Source of the DNA: Caldipriscus sp964426895 | Lineage (GTDB): Bacteria > Hydrothermota > Hydrothermia > LBFQ01 | NCBI GenBank assembly: GCA_964426895.1 | Contig: CAYRSH010000001.1 | Coordinates: forward strand, 30,882-94,881 | Direction: 5' to 3' | Length of the DNA stretch: 64,000 bases | Part shown: positions 25,212-34,170 of the stretch, one piece after another | How the letters are laid out: each line of letters starts with the position of its first letter | Position numbering within the stretch: the stretch's first letter is position 1 | The notes under the pieces: generated by a model | What the model was told of the DNA's origin: nothing | What the model saw: only the letters and a program-made list of their open reading frames with translations | The model's database searches: none | Made by a program: the position numbers and the translations under genes

Positions 25212-27280
25212 TTTCCATCCCGTTTAAAAATCTCCAAAACCCTGTTAATAAGATTTTTCTTCGGTTTTTTCTTGTAATACCTTGAATAATACCTTGACCT
25301 TTCTCCGGCAAAGTTGAAAATAACCACCGATGGTTCAATCTCCAAATCTTTAAAGGAATCCCTGAGCGTATAATTGTACCGCGTAACCAAAACATATTTG
25401 CTTGCAAATCTCTCCAACAATTTCATCTCGGGGGATACCCCAACGGGTGGCATATCTATAACGATAAGATATTTCCCCGTAAAATCTTCCAAGTGCTCTA
25501 TGATCTTTCTAAAAGCCGATAGTGTATCAACCTCTGATATTCCCACAGGTAAAAAGAGTAGGTTATCCGATATACTATAAGGCTTAAAATTATCATCAGT
25601 GTATCCCCGTTTATCCAAGTATCCCAGAAAATCACTCAAACTCCTCGCCCTTACATCCCCATCTACAAGCAGGGTGGGAACACCCGATATTGATAAAGTT
25701 GCGGCGAGGTTGGCGCTCACAAAGGTTTTACCTTCACCACTCTGGGTACTGGTTACAATTATAAGTTCCTTCAAATCCTCAAAAGCATTTAACTTAAACG
25801 CAATTTTTCTGAATTCGTTTAAGGCCGTAGAATTGACATCTAAAAACCTTTCCAAAACCATATTTATGGGTAGTGAATCCTCTTCGGAAAACTTGGGAAG
25901 GGATATCACTATATCCTTATCAAATGGGAGATAGGTTTCATCCAAAACATATTCAGTAGTAAGGTCCCTTAAAATGGCAAACAGGATCCCCAACAGTATG
26001 CCGGCAAAAAGCCCAATAGGTAAAACATTCCTCGTTTTCGTGTATTGGTTATAAAGGGATATGCGGGGTGTTCCTATGACTTCTATGTTTGGTGTTATAC
26101 TGGAAAGTTTCACCTCAACATCGTTTAGATTTTGACCGAGGACAATATAAAAATCTTCGGCGTTTTCCAAATTTCTCTGCGTAGTCAAAAGTTTTGCCCT
26201 TTCCTCTATAACAACGGGTAATATATTCCTGAAAAATTGTACCCTTGAATTCAAGTACGAAAGTTTTTCATCTATGCTTTTTATCATTAACCCATCAAGT
26301 TTTCTTATCCTTTTCAAAATACCCTTAACTTCCGGATGTGAATCCCCTAAAACGGTCCTAAGAGTTATGTAATCCACAATATTTTTTATTCTTTCTTTTT
26401 GCAGTTCATCCAAGGTGTTATCGCCTGTTAGGATTAAAAATGTGTCTATTTTACCATTGGAAAGCTTGTGTTTTAGGTTGAGTATGGCGTTTTTTTGGTT
26501 TGTTAATTCAACCAAAATTTTATAAATCCCTTCCTCATCGTATTCCGGATATTTCAGAGTTTTCTTTATATCTTTTAACTCATCCGCAAATAGGTCTATC
26601 TGGTTTTTATAAAAATCCATAAGACTTTCCAATGCACGCTTTTGCCTTATAAGGTTTTGCCTTTTTTCTTCAAGGTGCTTGTTTATTATCCAATGTGCAA
26701 CCAATTCCGAAGCCTTACTCGCCCACCTTTTATCCGGCGAAATATACGATATTGTGAAAAATCTTACACCCGTGCTAAACGGATTGGTATTTCCATCTTC
26801 CAATTTTCTCCCCATCACTTGGGATAACCTTTCCCTGAGCGATAAACTGTCATAAATAACAATTTCAAACTTTTTTGAGCAGGGGCATGCAACAATACCC
26901 TTACCCGTATTTTGATCGTACTTTCCTGGAACAATTTTCTTAACGCCCTTTATATCACCCCTTAAAACCTCATAAGCCAATGAGGAATCCCAAAGTCCTT
27001 CATAAAATTCGGGGAATCTGATCTTTGATAGTATTACATCTATCTCCGAGGTTTGAGGGCCATAAGTTTGGGCCTGAGTGGTGGGCATTATACTGATCTC
27101 CGTTTTTTCTTCCCTTATTACCAATAACTGCGTTGCTTGAAATATTGGAATACCCCTCAATATCATATTTAATATGGCTGCAAATATGGAACCAAAAACA
27201 CCTATAATTATTATTGTTTTCCATTCCCTCCTGAAAATCGCCCTTAACCTCTTATAAACCTCCTGAAACCCTACTTCCAT
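25208..27280 (-). CDS. Wzc/CapB-like polysaccharide co-polymerase and BY-type tyrosine kinase
   Basis: 690 aa. The N-terminal Wzz domain has transmembrane segment TIIIIGVFGSIFAAIL (about 22-38), a long coiled-coil periplasmic region and a second membrane segment NVLPIGLFAGILLGILFAIL (about 413-432). The cytoplasmic kinase has Walker A TSTQSGEGKTFVSANLAA, Walker A' LLVDGDVRA and Walker B YLIVIDMPP, and a Tyr cluster at the end (SRYYSRYYKK) for autophosphorylation. It controls exopolysaccharide chain length or export. No glycosyltransferase, Wza or Wzx is nearby. Overlaps the TPR gene by 10 nt. Confidence 0.92.
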   Translation of the reverse strand: MEVGFQEVYKRLRAIFRREWKTIIIIGVFGSIFAAILNMILRGIPIFQATQLLVIREEKTEISIMPTTQAQTYGPQTSEIDVILSKIRFPEFYEGLWDSSLAYEVLRGDIKGVKKIVPGKYDQNTGKGIVACPCSKKFEIVIYDSLSLRERLSQVMGRKLEDGNTNPFSTGVRFFTISYISPDKRWASKASELVAHWIINKHLEEKRQNLIRQKRALESLMDFYKNQIDLFADELKDIKKTLKYPEYDEEGIYKILVELTNQKNAILNLKHKLSNGKIDTFLILTGDNTLDELQKERIKNIVDYITLRTVLGDSHPEVKGILKRIRKLDGLMIKSIDEKLSYLNSRVQFFRNILPVVIEERAKLLTTQRNLENAEDFYIVLGQNLNDVEVKLSSITPNIEVIGTPRISLYNQYTKTRNVLPIGLFAGILLGILFAILRDLTTEYVLDETYLPFDKDIVISLPKFSEEDSLPINMVLERFLDVNSTALNEFRKIAFKLNAFEDLKELIIVTSTQSGEGKTFVSANLAATLSISGVPTLLVDGDVRARSLSDFLGYLDKRGYTDDNFKPYSISDNLLFLPVGISEVDTLSAFRKIIEHLEDFTGKYLIVIDMPPVGVSPEMKLLERFASKYVLVTRYNYTLRDSFKDLEIEPSVVIFNFAGERSRYYSRYYKKKPKKNLINRVLEIFKRDGK

Positions 27281-28299
27281 TTTTCATCCAACCTCCTCTC
27301 CGCCCTCTCCTTCATTTTCCTCACCATGATTATAATATCGCTTAATTCCCCTTTAACATTTGGGGGTGCTTTCTCATAGTATTGCTCGGCAACATTGAAA
27401 TAATATAATGCCTCTTCAAACTTTCCCAAGAAAAACTTCACATAACCCAAGGAGTAACTCACATAAACGGCATTATATGGTGAATCCGGTTGATCCCTGA
27501 GCACCAAGTAAAGGAGCTTGTCGTATATAACCTCAGCCTCTTTAAATCTTCCCTCCTTAACGAGCAGATACCCGTAAACCCATTTAAAGTACCTACTCTC
27601 GGGGTATTTTTCAACATATCCCTTTAAAATGGGTATAGCCTCTCTGCTTTTTCCCTCTTGCGATAAAACCCATGCCAAGGTTAATGCGGAAACGGTGGAT
27701 GTATAATGCCCCTTTTCCCACGCTATGCGTAAGTAATTTATCCCCTTCTCCTTGTCTTCTTCTCTATTCCTTGAAAGGAAAAATGTGGGTATAATCCCTA
27801 TATTCCGGGGAGCTTTTGAAAGGGCGTAATGGTAAATACCAAGGGGGAAATATATATCATATACGGTGGAATCTTCCTCCAATGCTTTTTTAAGGGGTTT
27901 TAAGCCTTCAATGGCGTACTTTAACGCCACAACATAATTTCCTCCCCTGCCAGCCCTTATGGCCCTGTATCCGGCCGCTCCTGCTATATAGAAGTACATC
28001 CACGCCCTTTCCGTTGGATCGTTTAACCCCAAAAGTTTTGCCTTTGCCTTTTCCTCAGCAATTTTCATATTTTCAAAAAACTGCCTTGAATACCTATCGG
28101 TATGATAGTCTTCCATATAGTAATCGTATATTGCGGCTTTGAAGAAATATCCATCGGGTTCGTTTGGGTATTTTTTTATTATCTCATCTGCAAATGACAA
28201 AGCGGCACCATAATTTTCCCTGTATGTGAATTCCAATGAAAGCATTATTAAGCTGTCTATTTCCCTGTTATACGGCGTGCTCAGTAGAAACCACAACAT
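27271..28299 (-). CDS. exported tetratricopeptide-repeat protein
   Basis: 342 aa. Short hydrophobic start MLWFLLSTP, then TPR-type helices: YGAALSFADEIIKKYPNEPD, SREAIPILKGYVEKYPES, RFKEAEVIYDKLL and KFEEALYYFNVAEQYYE. The middle part (KAPRNIGIIPTFFLSRNREED) is less regular. It sits between the nuoG-like gene (32-nt overlap) and the tyrosine kinase, so a periplasmic helper for polysaccharide export is plausible. Confidence 0.8.
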   Translation of the reverse strand: MLWFLLSTPYNREIDSLIMLSLEFTYRENYGAALSFADEIIKKYPNEPDGYFFKAAIYDYYMEDYHTDRYSRQFFENMKIAEEKAKAKLLGLNDPTERAWMYFYIAGAAGYRAIRAGRGGNYVVALKYAIEGLKPLKKALEEDSTVYDIYFPLGIYHYALSKAPRNIGIIPTFFLSRNREEDKEKGINYLRIAWEKGHYTSTVSALTLAWVLSQEGKSREAIPILKGYVEKYPESRYFKWVYGYLLVKEGRFKEAEVIYDKLLYLVLRDQPDSPYNAVYVSYSLGYVKFFLGKFEEALYYFNVAEQYYEKAPPNVKGELSDIIIMVRKMKERAERRLDEKWK

Positions 28300-30691
28300 T
28301 TTCCACCTTTGTATATATCCCTTTTAAAACCTCATTTATTCCAACATCGTAAAACAACCCTTTAAAAACCCACAAACCCTTGGGAATCCTTTCATCACCT
28401 TTTACATTAAACTCGTATTCTTTTCCGTTTATACGCAATAAAACCCTATCGCCATTCTTTATACCCAATTCGGCCAATTCATCGGGGGATGTGAATACGG
28501 TTTCCTCATCTATATAAGGTTTTTGTATAGGATTTCTAAAAGCCCAATAACTCCCCTTGTATATATGCGGTGCCCATAAGAGGATTCTTCCTTTGATTTC
28601 TCCACCGCCATCAAAGTATCTAACATCGGCTGGTATAAAGTTATAATCGACCTTTGGAGATTTGAAAACCCTTTTCAACTTTTTAACCGTTGGTATATAA
28701 TCCGGGTATGGGAGTTCTTCGTATTCAACTTTATATGGGTTTATATCGGAATAGGTTAAAATCCTTTTCCTTATCTCGTCAAACACATCCTTTGCGCTAT
28801 TCCAATCCGCCTTTCCCCCCAATCCCCTTATTAGGTTCTTGAAAACCCACCAAGCGGGTCTGCTACCCTCATATGGCCAAAGGGCATCCTTACAATACTG
28901 AACCCTGCCTTCTAAATTGGTTCTCGTTCCCTCCTCCTCATAAGGTGTTGTTATGGGAAGTATAACGGATGCGTAGTCCGTTGAAGGATCCCAAAACGAC
29001 GACATAACCACAACAAAAGGCGTGTTTTCCAATGCCTTTTTTACCAAATCCGCATCCGGGTATTCCCATAAGGGTTCAACCTCCCATATTATAAGTGCGT
29101 CTATATTACCCTTTGCCGCTTCTTCCAAAATCCCTTTGGTTGCCAAGCCGTCTGGTTCTGGTGTAAAGCCCATATCTATAAATCCCTGAGCGTTTGGAAG
29201 TGTTCTTAAAACGAGCAATCCGGCATTGTCGTTTAAAGCCACAAAACTCGCGAAGTTTCTCTGCACCCCTTCACACCAATCATCCGTTAATGCTATTAAA
29301 ACCCTTTTATCCTTTAAGGGTTCCAAGGTTTCCTTTATAAACCTATAAGTATCCCTTTCTTCGTTTCCGGGTTTTACCGGCACCCATTCCGCCCATCCCT
29401 CGTGTACATACCTTTCTTTGTAATAATTAACCACATAAATCTTTGCCCCCCTCCTTGCGGCCCTTATAAGCCTTATTCCTATACCGGGTACGGTTTCCCT
29501 AACATCCCCGACCAAAACTATGATATCCGCCTTATCAATATCCGAAACCTTTGATGTTGATGCGGAATATCCCAATACCGCTTTTAACGGATCTTCCTTA
29601 AAAGATATATGCGGCCTTCTAAAATCCAGATTATCGCTTAGTAGAACTTCTTTAAACAGTTTGCGTGCGGCGTAGGCGCTTTCATTTGTACCCCTTGCAC
29701 CCGAAATCATTGCGGGATTTTTGGCACTTTTGAGGTTCTCAACAACCCAATCTAAGGCCAAGTTCCAATTTGTTTTAAACCACTCGCCGTTTTTCAACCT
29801 CAGGTGCGGATAATCTATTCTGTTAATATTGTTATACTCGTGCGAGAACCTATCCCTATCCGTAATCCAAAACTCGTTTACATCCGGGTTTTCCCTACCG
29901 TTTATCCTGATAATCTTATGCAAATCCTCCCTCCTACCCGCTTTCACAAAGGGTCCTCTGCTGGAAGGTTTTCTCTTCCTAACATCAACATAAACATTCG
30001 CTCCAAGGGAATCCTCGGGGCTTACCGTTGGTACGCTTTCAATCTCCCACGGTCTTGTAAAGAATTTATAGTCCCTGCCCGTTATAGCGCCTAATGGGCA
30101 AACCTCTATAAGGTTTCCCGAAAACTCGTTTTGCAAAAACTTATCCTTTTCGGGTCCAAACAGGGTATACCAACCCCTATCAAATACAGCCCAATCCTTT
30201 CCACCACCTATCGTCCAATAAAAGGTGGCGCACCTATAGCACTGAATACATCTTGTGGGATATAAGTCTATAAACGGGCCAACATCCCTTATTTCGTATT
30301 TTCTCTTTGGGAACTTATACCTACTCGTTGTCGGACCATGGGCAAATGTTATCTCCTGCAAATCGCATTCACCACCGGCATCGCAATTGGGGCAGTCCAA
30401 AGGGTGGTTTAACAGCAACAATTCCAAAACCGATTTTTGTGCAAACTTTGTGTTTTCGGAGTTTGTCCAAACCTTCATACCATCGGCGGCGGCCGTTCCA
30501 CACGCGGGCATAAGGCCCCTTCTACCCCTAAATTCAACTTCCACTAAACACATCCTACACCCCGCGAAAACGGGGAGTTTTGGATGATAGCAAAATACGG
30601 GGACATTTTCACCTTCCCTCCACGCTATATGCAATATAGTTTCACCCGGTTTAAATTCAACTTCCCTACCGTTGAGTTCTATTTTGGGCAT
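28268..30691 (-). CDS. nuoG: NADH-quinone oxidoreductase subunit G-like protein (NuoG)
   Basis: 807 aa. N-terminal 2Fe-2S domain: CYHPKLPVFAGCRMCLVEV and PACGT. His-Cys3 cluster: HPLDCPNCDAGGECDLQ. Second 4Fe-4S: CIQCYRC with the distant Cys in EVCPLGAIT. A molybdopterin-oxidoreductase-like domain follows, and a short MopB C-terminal domain (GIKNGDRVLLRINGKEY). The start is the ATG 9 nt after TATAAT; the frame extends upstream to 30928 but would span the promoter. No other complex I subunit is in the window, so it may serve complex I elsewhere, an NAD-linked hydrogenase or a formate dehydrogenase. Confidence 0.88.
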   Translation of the reverse strand: MPKIELNGREVEFKPGETILHIAWREGENVPVFCYHPKLPVFAGCRMCLVEVEFRGRRGLMPACGTAAADGMKVWTNSENTKFAQKSVLELLLLNHPLDCPNCDAGGECDLQEITFAHGPTTSRYKFPKRKYEIRDVGPFIDLYPTRCIQCYRCATFYWTIGGGKDWAVFDRGWYTLFGPEKDKFLQNEFSGNLIEVCPLGAITGRDYKFFTRPWEIESVPTVSPEDSLGANVYVDVRKRKPSSRGPFVKAGRREDLHKIIRINGRENPDVNEFWITDRDRFSHEYNNINRIDYPHLRLKNGEWFKTNWNLALDWVVENLKSAKNPAMISGARGTNESAYAARKLFKEVLLSDNLDFRRPHISFKEDPLKAVLGYSASTSKVSDIDKADIIVLVGDVRETVPGIGIRLIRAARRGAKIYVVNYYKERYVHEGWAEWVPVKPGNEERDTYRFIKETLEPLKDKRVLIALTDDWCEGVQRNFASFVALNDNAGLLVLRTLPNAQGFIDMGFTPEPDGLATKGILEEAAKGNIDALIIWEVEPLWEYPDADLVKKALENTPFVVVMSSFWDPSTDYASVILPITTPYEEEGTRTNLEGRVQYCKDALWPYEGSRPAWWVFKNLIRGLGGKADWNSAKDVFDEIRKRILTYSDINPYKVEYEELPYPDYIPTVKKLKRVFKSPKVDYNFIPADVRYFDGGGEIKGRILLWAPHIYKGSYWAFRNPIQKPYIDEETVFTSPDELAELGIKNGDRVLLRINGKEYEFNVKGDERIPKGLWVFKGLFYDVGINEVLKGIYTKVENVVVSTEHAV

Positions 30692-30700
30692 AGTTTGGAT

Positions 30701-30706
30701 ATTATA
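30701..30706 (-). promoter_or_regulatory. -10 element of the nuoG operon
   Basis: TATAAT preceded by CAACCG, 9 nt before the ATG at 30691. It fixes the NuoG start. Confidence 0.7.
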
Positions 30707-30727
30707 CGGTTGGCAATTTTTCGGTTG

Positions 30728-30733
30728 TAGAAT
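30728..30733 (+). promoter_or_regulatory. -10 element of ppdK
   Basis: TAGAAT, 9 nt before the ppdK ATG and 21 bp from the opposing nuoG -10. Confidence 0.6.
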
Positions 30734-30742
30734 ATCGGCCTT

Positions 30743-33415
30743 ATGAAAAAGAAGTATGTGTATTTCTTTGGAAACGGGGTTGCGGAGGGTTATGGGTTGG
30801 AAAGGGATAAAATCAGGATGTTGTTGGGGGGTAAAGGTGCGGGTTTGCACGAAATGGCACATGCGGGTTTGCCCGTTCCTCCGGGTTTTACCATAACCAC
30901 TGAGGTGTGCTCTTATTATTACAAGCATAACAAAACCTTCCCCGAAGGTTTGGAGGAGGAGGTTTTGGAAAACTTAAAAAGAGTTGAGGAGGCAAAGGGG
31001 CAAAGGTTTGGAGATCCTAATAATCCCTTGTTAGTTTCCGTTAGGTCTGGGGCACCTGTTTCCATGCCCGGTATGATGGATACGATACTAAACTTGGGTA
31101 TAAACGATGAAATCGTTAAAGGTTTGTCCAAAATGGCAAACGAAAGGTTTGCCTACGATGCTTATAGGCGTTTCATCCAGATGTTTGGGGATGTCGTTTT
31201 GAAGATAGATAAGGAGGAGTTTGAAAGGGAATTGGACGAGATTAAAAGGGAGAAGGCTAAAAAGTTGGGTAAGGATTTCAAGGAAATAAGGGATGTTGAT
31301 TTGGATGTCGAGGATTGGAAAGAAGCGGTTAATAGGTTTAAAGGGGTAATAAAGGGGCATGGGAAAACCTTACCCGATGATCCGTACGAACAACTATGGA
31401 TGGCCGTAAGGGCGGTTTTTGATTCTTGGATGAATCCGAGGGCAATAGAATACAGGAAAATATATAAGATCCCCGAAGATTGGGGAACCGCTTGTAATGT
31501 TGTGGCTATGGTTTTTGGAAACTTGGGGGATGACAGCGGGACGGGTGTTATGTTCACAAGGGATCCTTCCACGGGAGAAAAGGTAATATATGGGGAATTT
31601 CTACCGAGCGCACAAGGGGAGGATATAGTGGCGGGTATAAGGACACCGATGCCTTTATCCGAATTAAAGAATTGGGATCCCGAGGTTTATAATCAGTTGA
31701 TTGAGTTGGCGGAAAAGTTGGAGAGATATTATAGGGAAATGCAAGACATAGAATTCACCATAGAAAGAAAAAAGGTTTGGCTCCTCCAAACCCGCAGGGG
31801 TAAAAGGACTCCGAGGGCGGAAATAAAGATAGCGGTTGATATGGCAAAGGAAGGGCTTATATCAAAGGAAGAGGCAATATTAAGGGTGGATCCTTACAAC
31901 CTTGAAAAGGTTTTGCACCCTTACATAGACGAGAAAAATGCACCCGAACCCATCGCTTCGGGGATACCGGCTTCACCGGGGGCGGCTACGGGTAAGGTTG
32001 TTTTTGACCCAGAGGAGGCTTATGAGTTAAAGGAGAAAGGCGAAAGAGTCATTTTGGTTAGAACGGAAACATCTCCGGAGGATATTAAGGGTATGGCAGC
32101 AGCGGTTGGAATCCTAACATCAAGGGGTGGTAGGACATCGCATGCCGCCGTGGTTGCGAGGGGTATGGGTAAGCCGGCGGTGGTGGGCGCCGAGTCTTTG
32201 GAGATTCATGAAAAGGAAGGGTATTTCACCGTCAAAGACATTAAAGTTTCAAAGGGCGATGTTATTACCATAGATGGTGGAACGGGAAAGATATATCTCG
32301 GAGATGTTCCTAAGGTTATGCCCGAAATATCCGGGGAAGTGGCGGATATTTTGAGTTGGGCGGATGAATACAGGGATATAGGGGTTAGGGCTAATGCCGA
32401 TACCCCAAAGGATGCAAAGATCGCGAGGGAATTCGGTGCCGAGGGTATAGGTTTGGCGAGAACAGAGCATATGTTTTTCGGCGAGGATAGGATTTGGGAT
32501 TTCAGGGTTATGATACTCTTCGCCGAGGAAAAGGGCGAGAATTATGAGAAGGCAAAGGAAAGGATAAAGAATTACCAAAGGGAAGACTTTAAGGGTATAT
32601 TAAAAGAAATGGATGGACTTCCGGTTATTATTAGGCTTTTGGATCCGCCACTTCACGAATTCTTGCCGAAGGATGAGAGGCAAATAAACGAAATGGCCAA
32701 TAGGTTAAAAGTTCAACCTGAAAGGATAAGGGCTTTGGTTGAGGCAACCAAGGAGATGAACCCCATGCTTGGGCATAGGGGTGTGAGGTTGGCCATAACT
32801 TTCCCGGATATATACATTATGCAAACCGAGGCCATTGCGGAAGCATATTTGAAACTTAAAAAAGAGGGCTTTAATCCAAAACCCAAGATCATGCTGCCCT
32901 TGGTTGCCTTTGAAAGCGAGATGAAACTGATGAGGGAGATAATAACCGAGACCCTTAAAAAATACGGTATTGAAAGCGAAATAGAGATCGGAACCATGAT
33001 TGAACTCCCGAGGGCGGCTATAATGGCCGATAAAATAGCGGAATATGCGGACTTTTTCTCCTACGGTACGAACGACTTAACCCAAACAACCTTAGGGTTT
33101 TCAAGGGATGATGTGGGTAAATTCTTACCCGCATATTTGGAAAAGAAAATTTTAAGCGATGATCCCTTCCAAACCGTTGATGATGCGGTTGTTAAATTGG
33201 TTGAAATGGGCGTTAAATTGGGTAAATCCGTAAGGGAAAACCTTGAAGTGGGGGTTTGTGGGGAGCATGGTGGTGATCCAAACAGTATTTTTAAGTTTTT
33301 TGAGGCTGGGGTTGATTATGTTAGTGCCTCGCCTTTTAGGGTGCCCGTGGCAAGATTGGCGGCCGCACAGGCATCAATAAAGGGGAGGGTTAGGGTTTTC
33401 TCGGAAATGGATTAA
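30743..33415 (+). CDS. ppdK: pyruvate, phosphate dikinase
   Basis: 890 aa, full length. Interconverts pyruvate + ATP + Pi and PEP + AMP + PPi. The ATP-grasp N-terminal domain has LLGGKGAGLHEMAHAGLPVP and SVRSGAPVSMPGMMDT. The phosphohistidine domain has GGRTSHAAVVARGMGKPAVV (catalytic His about 467). The TIM-barrel PEP domain has GIGLARTEHMF and EVGVCGEHGGDP near residue 840. In thermophilic anaerobes it usually runs in glycolysis with PPi use; direction here is not determinable. Confidence 0.97.
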   Translation: MKKKYVYFFGNGVAEGYGLERDKIRMLLGGKGAGLHEMAHAGLPVPPGFTITTEVCSYYYKHNKTFPEGLEEEVLENLKRVEEAKGQRFGDPNNPLLVSVRSGAPVSMPGMMDTILNLGINDEIVKGLSKMANERFAYDAYRRFIQMFGDVVLKIDKEEFERELDEIKREKAKKLGKDFKEIRDVDLDVEDWKEAVNRFKGVIKGHGKTLPDDPYEQLWMAVRAVFDSWMNPRAIEYRKIYKIPEDWGTACNVVAMVFGNLGDDSGTGVMFTRDPSTGEKVIYGEFLPSAQGEDIVAGIRTPMPLSELKNWDPEVYNQLIELAEKLERYYREMQDIEFTIERKKVWLLQTRRGKRTPRAEIKIAVDMAKEGLISKEEAILRVDPYNLEKVLHPYIDEKNAPEPIASGIPASPGAATGKVVFDPEEAYELKEKGERVILVRTETSPEDIKGMAAAVGILTSRGGRTSHAAVVARGMGKPAVVGAESLEIHEKEGYFTVKDIKVSKGDVITIDGGTGKIYLGDVPKVMPEISGEVADILSWADEYRDIGVRANADTPKDAKIAREFGAEGIGLARTEHMFFGEDRIWDFRVMILFAEEKGENYEKAKERIKNYQREDFKGILKEMDGLPVIIRLLDPPLHEFLPKDERQINEMANRLKVQPERIRALVEATKEMNPMLGHRGVRLAITFPDIYIMQTEAIAEAYLKLKKEGFNPKPKIMLPLVAFESEMKLMREIITETLKKYGIESEIEIGTMIELPRAAIMADKIAEYADFFSYGTNDLTQTTLGFSRDDVGKFLPAYLEKKILSDDPFQTVDDAVVKLVEMGVKLGKSVRENLEVGVCGEHGGDPNSIFKFFEAGVDYVSASPFRVPVARLAAAQASIKGRVRVFSEMD

Positions 33416-33429
33416 AATATTTTCTACCT

Positions 33430-33435
33430 TAGAAT
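33430..33435 (+). promoter_or_regulatory. -10 element of the 33445 gene
   Basis: TAGAAT preceded by TCTACCT, 9 nt before ATG. Confidence 0.6.
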
Positions 33436-33444
33436 TCAGAGATT

Positions 33445-33906
33445 ATGTTAGGGATAGTTTTGGCTAATATTTATACTTTGCATATGACAACTACAAAAAT
33501 GGCGTCTGGGGTTGTGGAGATATTCTTACAGCCCATAAACGATAAAAATCTTGGTGTGATTTTCACAGGGGTTGAGATTATCAGCGATTGTTCTGGTTTA
33601 TGTTTTGTGTTCAAGGCCAAAGTGATAGATTTCCCAAACTCCGTTTTGGTTTATCTAACCCTTACAAATAAATCCGGGGAATTGTACCTTACTAACCTCA
33701 CGATACAAAATGATAAAATAGATGCATATGTGGAAGAATGCCTCAACTTCGCTTTGCACCGATTTACTTATTTGATGGAGGAAGAATTGGGTATAAAGCC
33801 GGATTTTTCCGCATCAGAAGTTGAAGGTGCACAAGTTTGTTCTTATACTTTCCGCATAAAAAATATAAAGGTGATATGGAATAATTACAAGAGGGGTAAA
33901 GGTTAA
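33445..33906 (+). CDS. unknown, probably exported protein
   Basis: 153 aa, not recognised. It begins MLGIVLANIYTLH, similar to the short hydrophobic starts of other exported proteins here, then has alternating strands (VVEIFLQP, NLGVIFTGVEIISD, SVLVYLTLTNKSGELYLTNLTI). A helix EECLNFALHRFTYLMEEELG follows and the protein ends KVIWNNYKRGKG. Two cysteines (SDCSGLCF) sit close together. It has its own leaderless-type promoter. A decayed Uma2-family gene follows. Confidence 0.6.
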   Translation: MLGIVLANIYTLHMTTTKMASGVVEIFLQPINDKNLGVIFTGVEIISDCSGLCFVFKAKVIDFPNSVLVYLTLTNKSGELYLTNLTIQNDKIDAYVEECLNFALHRFTYLMEEELGIKPDFSASEVEGAQVCSYTFRIKNIKVIWNNYKRGKG

Positions 33907-33914
33907 GGAGGTGT

Positions 33915-34164
33915 AAGGATTACTTGAAGTTAGGGGATGATAAGGGGAGGTTGATAGAAATGCCTGCATCAGCGCCTTGCATCAAAGGGTTTTAAAAACC
34001 ATGTTTTTCCCGTCCTCCATAATAATAGGGAAGAAAGCGATAATGGGCATTTCAGACTTGATTGTTAAATAGTTTCGCCATCAACAACGAGAGGGGATAC
34101 AGTGGTTAAGAAGGGGATTTATGAGGGGTTTGGGGTTAAAGAGTATTGGAAGGTGTTTGAATGA
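33915..34164 (+). pseudogene. decayed Uma2-family (DUF820) gene
   Basis: Three consecutive pieces, each in a different frame, line up in order with a Uma2 protein. Piece 1 (33915-33995): DYLKLGDDKGRLIEMPAS, like the family DYL-LP-DDG-RYELI-GELIEMPAPS. Piece 2 (34001-34072): FFPSSIIIGKKAIMGISDLI then VK, matching the ..PDLIVE region. Piece 3 (34069-34164): IVSPSTTRGD, then YEGFGVKEYWKV, matching LSPST..RD and YERFGVKEYWIVD. Much of the middle is deleted and the end is truncated. It fills the 264-bp gap between the 33445 gene and merA. Uma2 proteins are PD-(D/E)xK-fold putative nucleases common in mobile and accessory DNA. Confidence 0.72.
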
Positions 34165-34170
34165 ACGCCT

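Noticed and set aside
30692..30928. 79-residue N-terminal extension of NuoG
   Set aside because: It would cross the nuoG promoter and run antisense through the start of ppdK; the NuoG family begins at the 30691 ATG.
33996..34072. Short intact peptide gene starting ATG 34001
   Set aside because: It reads as the middle piece of the Uma2 relic, ending at a frame break, not an independent gene.
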